A stretch of 64,000 bases of DNA, taken from positions 6,993,501 through 7,057,500 of the forward strand of contig BSBN01000334.1 of the NCBI GenBank assembly GCA_027924645.1, given 5' to 3'. The notes under the pieces are model-generated. The model had not been told where the DNA came from and did not search any database. It saw only the letters and a list, made by a program, of their open reading frames with translations. A program made the translations under genes and the position numbers. This document shows, in pieces, positions 11,586-22,709 of this stretch (the first letter of the stretch is position 1; each line of letters starts with the position of its first letter). The stretch comes from Cunninghamia lanceolata (Eukaryota > Streptophyta > Pinopsida > Cupressales > Cupressaceae).

Positions 11586-14500
11586 TTACATATACTGAAG
11601 TATGTCTGCAAAAGTTGTCTTCAATTGAATAAATTTTGTAGCCCAACTTTGCTTCATTCTATCCAAAATTGAAATATGAACGCTCAACAGGAATGCAAAT
11701 GCATCTGCCCTTTTTAGATCTGTTGGATCATTGGTCTGGGCTATGATTTGAGCTTCACTTATGGCCTCATGCATGGCCTCTAACTTAGGGATAATGATCC
11801 TTCTAAGTTCACCCATCCAGCTAATTATGTTCTTCCTTTCCTTCTCAAAATTCTTTATTGCATTTGTGATTGCAATAGACTGACACTCTTGATTTACTAT
11901 GGAGAATGAGAGAGGATCAAAACTTTGAGATAGACTTAATAGTTTATCCTCTTGTTCTTTTATTTTCCTCTCAATATCTTTGGTCACTGTGGGCCAAGAT
12001 AAGCAAAATTTGTACATATTTCTGCCATCTTTAAGAGCATTTTCCAAGCTCTTTATCCCAATATCCATAACTTTCCTATCATTTTTTATCAGACCCTGTA
12101 CTTCGGAGAGTCTCTTATCCAAAAACTCCTTTTGGACCTTTTCTTCAGCTGACTTCTCTAGAGAATCAAAATGTGTGCTAACACTGTTGACTAGAGTTTT
12201 GAGATTACCGGAGGAAGAGACTGTGGGATCCTTTTGAAAAGATGGCATGATCTTTTCCAACACTCCGGATGCTGTCTCTATAAGCTCACAGTCTTCCATG
12301 TGAGATTTCAGTAGTTTCTCTTTGACCTTCGCATTTGCAAATGAAGCTATTTTCATTGTTTGAACCAGAGATAGAGAGTCAAAATTTAATGGCCCTTTTA
12401 ATAGTTCTAGTTCATCAATCTCCATAGTTGCTTTTGTCAAAAAGTCCTTGACTAATTCTACAGTGTCTCTTGCCAGAGACAGATTTTTCTTTTCTTCTAT
12501 AGTCACAGAACTATCTTTTGGATCTTTCTCCCCTTCCACAACCTTTGTACTGATATCCTCTTTTCCCTTCACTTCTGCTTCTTTATCTTTTATTCTTTCT
12601 TCTCCTTTAGATCCAGAGTGAGCAGGGCAACCTGGAGGAGTGATGTTGGTCTGTTCATGGGCCACCTCTTTCGGAGCAAAGGATTCCAAGTCCTTAGCTA
12701 CTTCTGTACCGGTATTCATTGCCTCTTCTGTTGTTTTCTTAGTGGATTCTTCTACAACACTTGTGGTTGAGGGGTCAGTACCCAAGTCCTCTATAATAGG
12801 AAGATTAAATCTTTTGAAGGCCTTCCAGAGGATCTCTTCTATGTCCTTGGCTACCTTGTCAATCTCACCAAGCATAAGTTGTTTCATCCTTGCTTTGCTT
12901 TTGAACTCATCCTTACAATCTTTGAATATCATATTCATTGTCTTGGGGTCGATTGAAGGATATAGCTGAATTGCTAACTGTTCCTAAATTTCTAGTTCCT
13001 TCTCCAAGATTTTGGGGATCAGAGATATAATTTCAATGAATGCTTTGTTGTAGATATTTAGGTACCTGCCTGTGGCATCTTGCAATATCTTCTGATCTAC
13101 TTCACCATAATCATCATAGAACTCAACCATTGCCTGAAGATTTCCGTCCACTGTGACTGATTTGATTATGTAATCAATGTGAAGAGTGGGTTTTTTAACA
13201 TATTCCTCTGTCTTTTCTTCTTCCTTTTGTCCAGTAGAGGGTTAACCAGATGTTTTCTTCTTTTTCTTCATTTTCTTGATTTCTTCATTAGATTTAGTTT
13301 CCTCTTCATCCCTTTGACTGGCATAAGCTCTTGTAGCTTTTATCTTTATTCTTTTCTCTCCTTTGCCAGATGATTGTGCTTCCGGTTCTGATGTCCTTGA
13401 GCCTTTGGCAGTGGTAGGTGCAAATCTCTTTGATGATCTAGTCCGGGTGGAAGGTTTCACCAAAGCACTTTCCTCATTTTTCTTTTCTACCTTCTTCTTC
13501 TCTTCCTCAACCCTTTCCATCTTTTTCCTGTGGGCATCAAGTGCCTCCTTTGGGATGCCAAGGGCTTTGGTAACATTTTCTACTTCTTTTCTCACCTTCC
13601 TTTTGATCTCTAGTTCTCTGAGTTTCACATGAATCTTTACACTCAGCTCCTCAAAGGTTCCAAATCTTTCTGCCTTTGGATCCTTTGGCTGACTTAGCAT
13701 GTGTTGAACATGCAGCTCCACAATTTGTTCATCAACTTCATACCCCATGGGCATGATCCATATAGTTCTTGGTTCTACTGCCTCCATTAGGCACTGATCA
13801 GTCTCTACCATAAAACATACTGTGTCTTTGTATTTCTCAACAAGAGACTAGGGAATCCTTTCTCTTGCTTGTATCATGTTCTGGAAATTCTTGAAATATT
13901 CCCATAGGGCTGTATTTCTTGCTTTGGCGTCCCCAAGCCCATGCAAATAGTCTCTAATCTGAATTGCTACTGGTTTGTCATTTTGCCATACCCATCCATT
14001 TGATCTGGGCAGCTCATTCATGAAGTAGAAGAATAGGCATATTATTAGTCCACCATATTTAAAGGAGTTCTTCTTGTCCTTTTTGATCTTCTATATGTTT
14101 TCTATTAATTGGCTGAAAAGAAGTTCACAGAGATCATATTCTGCATTCTTTCTTAGCATCTCATAGGTAGTGTATACAGCAGTTCCGGATACTGAATTCT
14201 CCCTACTGGAGTGATATATCTTGTATCCTATTATCATAGATGCATACTTGATATCCAGGTCAGTAATATCTTCAATGGTCATTGCTCTCTTATCAAATTT
14301 TGATCCGGTGGCCTCAGTTACAATGTTGTTTTTGACAGATTTGAGGATAGGAATTCCTCCGGAGGAGTGTAAACCAGTTACTGCCCTAATTGCTTCCTTG
14401 GTGATTTTGCAAGGTCTATTAAGCCATAGAAAGTTGTCATGTACCCTACTCAACACATACCGGACCCATTCATTTTCTTCAAAGCAGGGGAAATGAATGA

Positions 14501-14777
14501 ACTGATCAAAATATTTCTTCTAGATGCCCTTATATTCTGGTTTAAGCTCAAAAGCATCATCTATCAATTGTTTGTGATAGATATCTCTTAGTTTGAATTC
14601 CCTAAACTCTTCAACATTTGCGTGTATGTAGACCCTAATGTCTTCTATGTGCAAAACACCATGCGGAACACTAGAGAAGGCTCCTGGGGGATCTACCTCC
14701 AAGGATTTGTATGGATGCTTCTTAAATATGGGGCGAGGTCTATCATAAATCTTTACTATATTTAGAGTAGCCATCAT
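11586..14777 (-). pseudogene. Large unknown protein carried by the nested element (1064 codons)
   Basis: One frame runs from ATG 14777 to the stop at 11586 with no frameshift and only five stops: TAG 14520-14522, TAG 14091-14093, TAG 13848-13850, TAA 13242-13244, TAG 12984-12986. Each would be Gln before a single C-to-T change. Residues about 100-330 look like a folded domain (LNRPCKITKEAIRAVTGLHS; CELLFSQLIENI; GGLIICLFFYFMNELP) somewhat like plant transposon-associated domains, but I cannot name it. Residues about 370-510 are Lys/Glu/Ser-rich with a basic KKMKKKKK cluster, a possible nuclear signal. The remaining 500 or so are helical and charged, with coiled-coil-like heptads and an acidic Thr/Glu linker. 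No reverse transcriptase, integrase or protease motif is visible. It lies downstream of the gag-like frame, on the same strand. Function unknown. Confidence 0.7.
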
Positions 14778-15529
14778 CAATGAATCTTACTGAGAGATAT
14801 CAAGAATGAAGAATACCTTTTATGCTGTTTAGGGCACACGATGAAATCTGGATTGAGCTGTATGAGGAATCGTCTTGATCTTTGGGAGAGGTAGTTACAG
14901 AGCTCCTTTTCACTTTCCTTCAAATGTGAGTGTTCAAATGATGAGTGAATGAACTCTTTTATTTCTGAGAAGCCCTAATTTTCAATCGGCAATAAATGTG
15001 CAACCTAATTCATTATGGTTTGCCTTGTTTGTCATATTCAGAGACAAAACCCTTTTTGGATCTCTGATATAGATTTTGAAGTTATTCTAGGAGAGTGGTG
15101 ATAATCTATCTTCCTTTCATTAGTCATTTGATCTATTTGCAGATCAAGACACCATAGTTTGGATCATACTAGACCAAACTTGTAAGGAATCTATTTTTAC
15201 CGGAAGATGGTTTTACCGGATCAATTCTGGAAGGATTAGATTCTTCAAATCTTCTTGTGGATCTCTCAAATCTTTACCATACCCCTTTTAGATGTTTCTT
15301 GTATGAGCCCTTTTAATCCGCAGCTCTCCTTGTGCCAGTTCTGGCACCAATTGACTGGCTGGGGGAACAAGGTTTTCTTTGTGTCTCCCCCTGAGCCAAA
15401 GCTCACTTTTTAATTTTCGGAAGGAATATCAGCACCAGAGTCTGGTGCAGAACCATCCCCTACATTCCTTGTACTTTTCTTCACCAAAATCTTGTTCATC
15501 TCACTTTGAACTTCATCCGCATTTACCTT
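14778..15529 (-). other. Spacer between the two frames of the nested element
   Basis: About 750 bases with stops in all minus-strand frames. The part nearest the large frame (about 14778-15010) reads like a plant 5' leader: A/T-rich, an AAATAAAAG box near 14960, and CT-rich bases just before ATG 14777. The part nearest the gag-like frame has a GGGGGA tract near 15385-15395. It may hold a separate promoter or an intron. I cannot decide which. Confidence 0.35.
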
Positions 15530-16593
15530 TTATTTTCCCTTATCTTGATTTTGATTATAATAGACTGGACCTCTTTTATCCTGATTCTTGCTTCCATAGA
15601 ATTTTGCTATATGACCTGATCTGTTGCAATTTTGGCAAACAACATTTCTTTGCATATTTGATTGATATCCTCTTGATCTACATTGATTAGCCATATGACC
15701 CATTCTATTGCATGCAAAGCATCTACCATTGAATGAATTGTTCATTTGCATATTTTTGCATTCATGAGATTTGTGACCATACCTTTTGCAGTTGAAGCAT
15801 TGTCCGGAGAAGGATGTATTAGTCTGATTCATTCTCCTTCTGTACTGATTAGATTTATGACCAAAGTTATTGCAGTTGTGGCAGTATCCATTGAAGGATG
15901 GATATCTTCGAGCATTAGACTGCCTTACCGGAGGACTTCTAGGCCTGTTCCTTGGATTTTTTGATCTAAAATTCTTCTGACTGGATCTGGAGCTTTCTCC
16001 TTTCTCATATACCAAACCACACTTGTCATCTACCCTCTTTTGGCTTTGAAGAAGAACTTCAAGTTGGGCAGAACTTATCTTGAATTTCTCTTTATATTCA
16101 TTTGCTGTTTGAAGATCCCTTTTAAGAGAGACAATTTGATCCTCAAGTTTTTTTCTTCATTATCTTTAGCATCTTCAAGATCAGATTCAAGATGTCTGAT
16201 AATTCTATCCATCTTGTGGCAATATTCTGATTTCTCCTTGAGAGATTGTCTTAGATTATCTTTAGTTTTTCTTTTCTCTTCGATCTCTTGGGTAAACTTT
16301 ATAATTCCTAATTCCATTTCATGTCTTACCATAATGATTTCTTTTGATAGCTTTTCACATAACTTGGTTTTCTCCTTCAGATCTTCATTTGCATCATTTG
16401 CTTCACCTTGACTTGCCAATTGTTGAAGTAGCTCCTTTCTCTTTTTCATAGAGAGACTTAATTTGTCTTTTAGTTCTCTCATGAAATCATTAGCCTGTTT
16501 GAGTCTTTCCTTTAATTCATTCACTTCAAAGTTTGACTGCTCAAGATCATCAAGGGTAGTCTTGAGGTGCTCCCTTAGACCATATGCATCCAT
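15530..16593 (-). pseudogene. gag-like protein: coiled coil plus four zinc knuckles
   Basis: ATG at 16593 lies only 51 bases after the primer site, so the usual copia gag N-terminal domain is absent. Residues 1 to about 150 are a charged coiled coil (VNELKERLKQANDF). After a -1 shift in an A7 run (16148-16154) the frame goes on as QIVSLKRDLQTANEYKEKF, then KCGLVYEKGESS, a motif common in plant copia gag. Four knuckles follow: CHNCNNFGHKSNQY, CFNCKRYGHKSHEC, CFACNRMGHMANQC, CQNCNRSGHIAKFY. The two central ones keep all ligands; the outer two end in Tyr. The protein probably binds RNA. No protease follows the knuckles. The stop is at 15530. Confidence 0.8.
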
Positions 16594-16643
16594 TTGGATT
16601 CCCAGATCTTCCTCAAGCTGTTAGACTCTGTTTAGGAGGAACT

Positions 16644-16657
16644 TGGCTCTGATACCA
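16644..16657 (-). other. Primer binding site, initiator Met tRNA (nested element)
   Basis: Minus strand TGGTATCAGAGCCA two bases inside the 5' LTR, identical to the copia A and B sites. It fixes the orientation of the nested element. Confidence 0.9.
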
Positions 16658-16659
16658 AT

Positions 16660-17736
16660 TGTTGATAACTGAGAGGGGGGGTGAATTAGTTATCTTAATT
16701 ATTTCCGCTTTCTAAACTTTCTTAATAATTAGTGTAGCATCAATTCAAACAAGCAAACATAACCATAAAATAGAAATACACATGACACAATATTTTTTAC
16801 GTGGAAACCCTATTAAGGGAGAAAACCACGGGGTGATTAACCCAAGATTGTATTCTCTGTTAGAAGAATGGAAGTACAAAATGGCACTTGCCAATTAGGG
16901 CTCACTGCCCGAGCACACTGCTCACAAGAGGCACACTGCCTACAAGAGACACACTATCTAGAATTTATAAAGAGTGTAATACAATACTTGAACTGATAAG
17001 GAGCATCAACATATGCTGGAGTTTAGTTCTAGTTAGGCTCTGTATACTGATCTGCTGCACTTCATCTTTCCTCTTCTTTTATGCTACTCTTCTTTCACAT
17101 ATTGGATCTTCCTTTCTTCTTTTATTCGCACAACACTTACAACCATAACACCTCTCATAACTAATTCCATCTTATATATATATCCGTACAAGTGATTTCA
17201 TCACCTTTCTAGTCGGCACCCGAAATAGTCAATCTTTTCACAAACTCTGATCTGTCGGCTGAATCCTTGCACATCAAGTAATGTGGATCAAGCATTCACT
17301 TGTAGAAGTCATCAATCACGTTGGCCAAACATAACTTATGCCTTAAGAACCTTTTCCATCATCAGTAACACATCCGGAATAATGTCTGATGTTTTGCCAG
17401 TTAGTTCTTCCTCTGTTCACACTGTCACTTGGGAACCTGACACTCAAGTATTCATATCTCTTTATCCTTTCCACATCAGAGGTTCAAACCTTGGAATCTA
17501 TTAGTCAAGATACTCCTCTTGACTTCCCCAAATCCATACTTCACTGAGATACTTCTTCTGAGAGATCCAGACCTATCTGTCGAACCTTACTGACTGCTCT
17601 GTTCTTGTTTACCGGACCACAACATTCTTCACTCTGACTTCCGGTATAGACATACCATGTCCTAAGGATGTGTGGGATGAACTTTTTTGCCATCAATGAC
17701 AACATTCATGAATCCATATAGTGTCTCTTGCCAACA
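16660..17736 (-). repeat. 5' LTR of the nested element
   Basis: 1077 bases, TGTTGATAACTG to TTGCCAACA on the plus strand. A TATATATA stretch near 17173-17182 (minus strand) is the likely TATA region. The part between it and the primer site resembles the equivalent part of the copia LTRs (AGTGTGTCTC, GTGTGCCTC and GTGAGCCCTAATTGGCA motifs), while most of the other half is different. Confidence 0.9.
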
Positions 17737-17741
17737 GATGT

Positions 17742-19207
17742 AAATTGAGAAAAATCACACTTGGGATCTTGTTTCTAGACCTAGTAACAAGAATGTGATT
17801 GGAACAAAATGGGTCTTCCGGAACAAACTAAATGAAGTTGGTGAAGTAATCTGAAATAAAGCCAGATTAGTCTACAAAGGCTACTCTCAAATAGAAGGGA
17901 TTGATTTTGAGGAAACCTTTGCTCTAGTGGCAAGAATTGAAGCAGTCAAACTATTTCTTTCATTTGCTGCCTTCAAAGATTTCAAAGTGTATCAGATGGA
18001 TGTCAAATCTACTTTCTTGAATGGTGACTTAGAAGAAGAGGTGTACATTGAACAACCGGATGGATTTTAGTTATCTGAGCATGGTGATATGGTCTGCAAA
18101 TTAAAGAAGGCACTATATGGTCTAAAGTAAGCATCAAGACCATGGTATGAAAGGTTGGACAAACATCTTTTGAAGATTGGTTTCAACAAAGGTACTGCTG
18201 ATAGTAACCTATATTTCAAAATTGATCATGAAAACATCCAGATTGTTGAAGTACTTGTTGATGATATCATCTTTGGAGGAAGAGACAGTATGTGCAAAAT
18301 CTTTGCAAACCAAATGAAAAGTGAGTTTGAAATGTCAATGCTCGATGAAATGAATTTCTTCTTGGGTCTGCAAATTACTCAGACAGAGAAAGGAATCTTT
18401 ATCTCTTAGACTAAATATGTGAAAGAACTTTTGAAGAAATTTAGAATGGAAGATTCAAAGCCTATGAACACTCCCATGGATATCGGATGTAAGTTGAGCA
18501 AAGATGATGACTCTCCTAAGACAGATCAGACAAAGTACAGATCAATGATTGGAGGATTATTGTATCTCACTCAAACTAGACCAGATATAATGCAGGCTGT
18601 TGGTCTTGTGGCAAGATTCCAGGCTGATCCCAGAGAATCTCATGTCATGGCAATCAAAAGAATTTTTAGGTACTTTAAAGGAACAGTTGAGTATGGTCTA
18701 TGGTATCCTAGAGATCATAACTTTTCTCTTCATGCATATACAGATGCAGATTGGGCAGGAGATGTGGATGATAGGAAGAGTACAAGTGGAGGAGCATTCT
18801 TTTTGGGAAAAAGGTTGGTTTCTTGGCTAAGCAAGAAATAAGAAGCAATATCCCTGTCTACAACTGAAGCTGAATACATTGCAGCAGCAGCAAGTGGCAC
18901 CCAACTTTTGTGGATGAAGCAAATGCTAAGAGATATTCAAATAGAACATGAGGAGCCTATCACAATTTTCTGTGATAATTCTAGTGCAATAAATATTTCT
19001 AAGAATCCGGTGTTACATTCTAAGACCAAGCATATATCCATCAAATTTCACTTTCTAAGAGAGCAAGTGAACAAGGGTGAAGTCAGATTGGAGTATGTGC
19101 CCTCCAAGGATCAGCTTGCAGATATTTTTACTAAACCTCTTCCCAAGGACTCTTTTGAGTATCTCAGGGAGAAGTTAGGGGTCATGGCCCCTCCAGTGAT
19201 GAACTAG
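17742..19207 (+). pseudogene. copia A reverse transcriptase-RNase H part
   Basis: Continuation of the copia A polyprotein after the nested element. Reverse transcriptase motifs: GTKWVF near 17808, [19 protein letters not shown] near 17990-18045, and the catalytic VDDIIFGG near 18258. RNase H motifs: YTDADWAGDVDDRKSTSG near 18738-18790, EAEYIAA near 18868, then DNSSAINISKNP and HISIKFHFLRE, ending LADIFTKPLP and the natural stop at 19207. Nonsense codons at 17741, about 17852, 18068, 18128, 18407 and 18839 are mostly sense Gln codons in copia B. Confidence 0.9.
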
Positions 19208-19531
19208 GATGCACTGATGTGCATCAATCCAGTGGATATCACAGTCATATCTTGTGATCCAGATTGATGATGGGGAGCTACTACTAAGGGGGAGTAGCTG
19301 GTATGATTTTGATGTGCTAAGAATTGCAAGTATGAGCCCTTTGCCATTGATGTCAAAGGGGGAGAGAAGACATGTGAAAAACAAGTGGTTGATGATCAAA
19401 GGGGGAGCAGTAAAGGAAGAGAAGACATGTGAAGAGTTGTTTCTAATAGGGGGAGCTATGACAGAAAGGAGAAGTTCTTGTCTTGATGGTTATTCACATC
19501 ATATGTTGCCATCAATAACAAAGGGGGAGAT
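19208..19531 (+). other. copia A 3' noncoding region with repeated polypurine tracts
   Basis: Five tracts of the form A(1-3)GGGGGAG occur between the stop codon and the 3' LTR, near 19286, 19357, 19399, 19448 and 19520. The last (19520-19531) abuts the LTR and is the functional tract. The same arrangement is in copia B. Confidence 0.75.
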
Positions 19532-20398
19532 TGTTGCAAGTATGAGGTTAACCAGTGTTGTCATTGATTTCAACATACTCATGTTGCATTGATAAGAAGG
19601 ATTGGATGAGCTGTGTGCTGAGGTTATTGAGGAAATTAGTCTCAATCAGGAACAGTGAAGAACAATGATGAGAAGGCAAAGTACTCAATAGGTTGAGGAT
19701 CAGAGGATACGGTTTAAAGGGTTTGTAGATATGAGTCTTGAGATGTTCCAGTTAAGATTTTAGAGGTCCACATGAAGATCTAAAGAAGTTATGTTCACTC
19801 AAATAGAACCAGTTCTGGCAGGCGTTCAGTGGTGACAGAGTGTCACAGATTGGTCCGGTGAGCTCCATACTTGCATTATCTCATTCTACGGATTGGAGAG
19901 AGTGTTGAATAAGTTTGTGTGAAGTGACAACTAGATTTGTTCATGGTTTGGAGGTCTAGAAGCACCTTTTTCATTATGACAGTGATGACAGACTATGTTC
20001 TTGAAGTTCTAGATGAAGAACAAAAGAATTCAAGTAAGCTGATAAAGTGCGGATGTTCTTGATGACTCAGGAAAGGTTTTGGTGATCTTTGGATTGTGTT
20101 CTATTCTTATTGGTGGTCTGCATTAAAGTTAGAGTTTGCATTCAAAGAATAACCACAGATATTGATGTTCTTCCTAAGACTGGCTGACCAGATGTATTAC
20201 ATGTCTTGCGAATGATCTTGTATGTGTTTGCCGTCTTAGATGATTGTTCCTAAGTTGATGCCTTGTATAAATAAGGGTTTGTGAATTCATTTTGAAGTGT
20301 GTCTGGTAGCAATGAGAGTGATATAGCGAAGAGAAGTGTGAAAGGCAGAGCAAGAGTGTTTGGGCTTAAATGGAACTGATCCAAGCATGGTAAAAATG
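19532..20398 (+). repeat. Truncated 3' LTR of copia A
   Basis: Starts TGTTGCAAG and follows the 5' LTR to about CATGGTAAAAATGG, where homology stops; the last 380 or so bases of the LTR are missing. It contains the TATA box at 20266. The junction with unrelated AT-rich DNA suggests a deletion after insertion. Confidence 0.85.
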
Positions 20399-22709
20399 GC
20401 TTAAATCACACATTAATTACTAGAAAGATTCTATTCACATTCCACTACATCTCACTATTTTCCATTATAATCTAGACCATTACTTGAAGTAATGAAAATA
20501 TATTTATACGGTGACTTCAACAAATAGAATTGTGATCGATTATACATATATAAAGCTATGGTCAATCCTTCACAGCAAAAGTAGAAGTTTGTAAGAATTA
20601 TCATTATGAAATGAAATTCCAATAACAACTACACATAATTATCAGTTTAAACATGTATATATTGATCACACAATAGAATATATGGGTGAAAGTTTGGAGC
20701 TATGTCTCACTTTTAGCCAATTAAATAGTTTCTATAGAAAAGGGTTCCACCCTGAACAGTTCTGTATGTAACCACATAGCACTTATGTGGCATTGCGTGG
20801 CATGAATAGTTCTAGGCAGAATAGTTCTGGGTGAAACCCTTCTGGGTGGAACACTCAATGTAAATAAACACATTTTTTAAAATTTAAATCAAATTTACAT
20901 TAAAGGTTCCTCCCGAAAGGGTTTCGCCCGTAACTGTTTTGCCTGAAACTGTTCCACCCGAAATTGTCTATGTGACATCCACTGTCGCATCCAACACCCC
21001 TTTTATAACAAATTGAACAAAACTTCAAGTTCAACTTTAAATTTCTCCAACCAAAGGGCATTTTCATGAAAATCTAACAATACCCATTGGTAGATATCAT
21101 AGTCTAGATCTTAGAAATATATATTTTTATATATTTTGATAAGTTTTATTATGATTATTTTTAAATTTATTGCAAGTAGGCTATTAAAATCAAACATGAT
21201 TCTAATTAGAAAACAAAAATAAATAGGAAAAACATATTCAAAAAATTTGAAAAATATATGGTTCACTAGAGAGAATCATCTCCAAAAGGGTAGTTTTGTT
21301 TTTTGTTTTTTAAATTATATATTGTAAAAAAGTTGAAGACCCATGGAAACTACTCTGTCCTGATTAGAATTGTGTTTAAAAATTTATAAAAAAAAATATT
21401 TATCAAAAATTAACTCTTTTTTTGATGCACTAGATATTTGAGTTGGCTAATTAGGGAAAAAAAATAAAGAAAAAGAGTTAATTTTTCTATATTTTTCTTG
21501 ACGTCCCATCGATGTCACTTTTTTCAAAAAATATCAGCATTTAAAATTTATTAAATTAAATTTATAAAAAAACATATCCATGTATTTTTTTAAAAAAAAA
21601 AAATTATAAGCATAAACTACAATAAAAATTCTACATTTCATTAGTTTATGTCATTTTAAAATTCAAAACATACATATGACCTTTTTTACATTTAAGTTGG
21701 AAAAATATGTTTGTGTTAGCCATTCCCTTGTAAAAGTGTGACACAGTTTTAAACTGTCACTAATATACTTCTTACATTTGATGTATATTCGACCCGGTTC
21801 AAGTGAAACATCTTCTTGTAATTTTATTACTCAAATATAACAGATATTTAATATTACTATCTTCATAGAATTGCCAAGTTTATCATATATAGTTTTTGTT
21901 TCCAACTGAGTTGGTATATTCAAAATGGGTATAGATACACCATCATTCTTATATATATACTAGCAACAAATGATGAATAATGTTTGATAACAAAGATAGA
22001 AAATGAAACTATGAGATTTTTTTGTATATATCACATCAGCTTCAAGGAAGTGTTAACATTATTAAAGGTAAGAAGGCAGAGACATGTGCCAAGCTGTGGT
22101 GACCTCAAGCTGACCACAGCCAGCTCGCTCTTTAAGATTTCAAGTGTCAAGGCTTCCAATGTCATGGCCACCCCATACAAGCATAGATCTAACAATAATG
22201 TTACCTTATATAAATTAATTTATTACATGTAACATTTTAAATTATGGTTTAAACATACAGTCTTTGAGACACAGGAAATGGAAACTTAGAATATATATAT
22301 ACAACCAGTATATATATATTTCATGAACTTATACATTATAAAAGAACATATAGATTTTACTGATTACCACAAATATAATAGAATTATATAATTTCCTTTT
22401 CTCTAATTAAGAAATCAAAGTATAATAGTTCTGTATATTTGATTACAAACATTTTACACTAGTATAGAAATTAAAGAAGAAACTATTATTTAGAGATTTT
22501 CAAGATTGAATATAGCATTCCTTTGCTTAAAATTAGTCGGTACACATCAATTTGTAGTATTGATTTGTTTAGACAACAAGCTGGGTCAGCATCACAATAA
22601 TATGATTCCAATTGCCTTCATGCAACAAACACAGTCCAAATTCTATCTAAAACCTACATCACAAAAATAGAGCATCATAGTTCTTCTCTCCACCCAACCT
22701 TAGGACTAA
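20399..22709. other. AT-rich stretch without recognisable genes
   Basis: Poly-A/T-rich DNA. Apart from the hairpin at 20810-20985 I see no coding signature, structural RNA or transposon motif. Short reading frames here (for example 21984-22232) have no family likeness and sit in AT-rich DNA where chance frames are common. Confidence 0.6.
20810..20985. repeat. Imperfect inverted repeat (foldback hairpin)
   Basis: The arm around 20790-20868 (containing TAGGCAGAATAGTTCTGGG and GTGGAACACTCAATGTAAAT) pairs imperfectly with the reverse complement of 20888-20985. A central AT-rich loop of about 30 bases contains TTTTTTAAAATTTAAATC. It resembles a foldback or MITE-like element, but no target-site duplication was identified. 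Confidence 0.5.

Larger units (their letters stand above)
10249..17736 (-). mobile_element. Nested non-autonomous LTR element with an unknown large protein
   Basis: A 7488-bp element in opposite orientation inside the pol gene of copia A, with 5-bp target-site duplication GATGC (10244-10248) and GATGT (17737-17741). On the minus strand: 5' LTR 17736-16660, initiator-Met primer site, a short gag-like frame (coiled coil and four zinc knuckles), a noncoding spacer, a 1064-codon frame of unknown function, 3' noncoding DNA with polypurine tracts, and 3' LTR 11341-10249. I find no protease, integrase, reverse transcriptase or RNase H motif in its 5.3-kb interior. It shares LTR ends, the transcribed half of the LTR, primer site and polypurine tract with the copia family here. 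So I infer a non-autonomous copia derivative moved in trans. Confidence 0.88.
6259..20398 (+). mobile_element. Ty1/copia LTR retrotransposon A, interrupted by a nested element
   Basis: Order: 5' LTR, primer site, gag-protease-integrase, a nested LTR element (10249-17736), reverse transcriptase-RNase H, polypurine tract, and a truncated 3' LTR. Integrase before reverse transcriptase identifies Ty1/copia. It inserted into the 3' part of the LINE. The base order around the nested insertion joins perfectly with copia B, so the two elements are one family. The 3' LTR stops matching near 20398, about 380 bases short, so the right target-site duplication is lost. Both the 5' and 3' coding blocks have stops; the element is inactive. 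Confidence 0.9.

Noticed and set aside
12640..13632. Plus-strand open frames opposite the unknown gene
   Set aside because: Ser/Phe-rich mirror images of a Lys/Glu-rich coding strand; the minus frame is far longer and has codon-level continuity.
14778..15529. Hidden protease or reverse transcriptase in the nested element
   Set aside because: Minus-strand translation in all three frames is broken by stops and shows none of the DSG, DDE or DD motifs.
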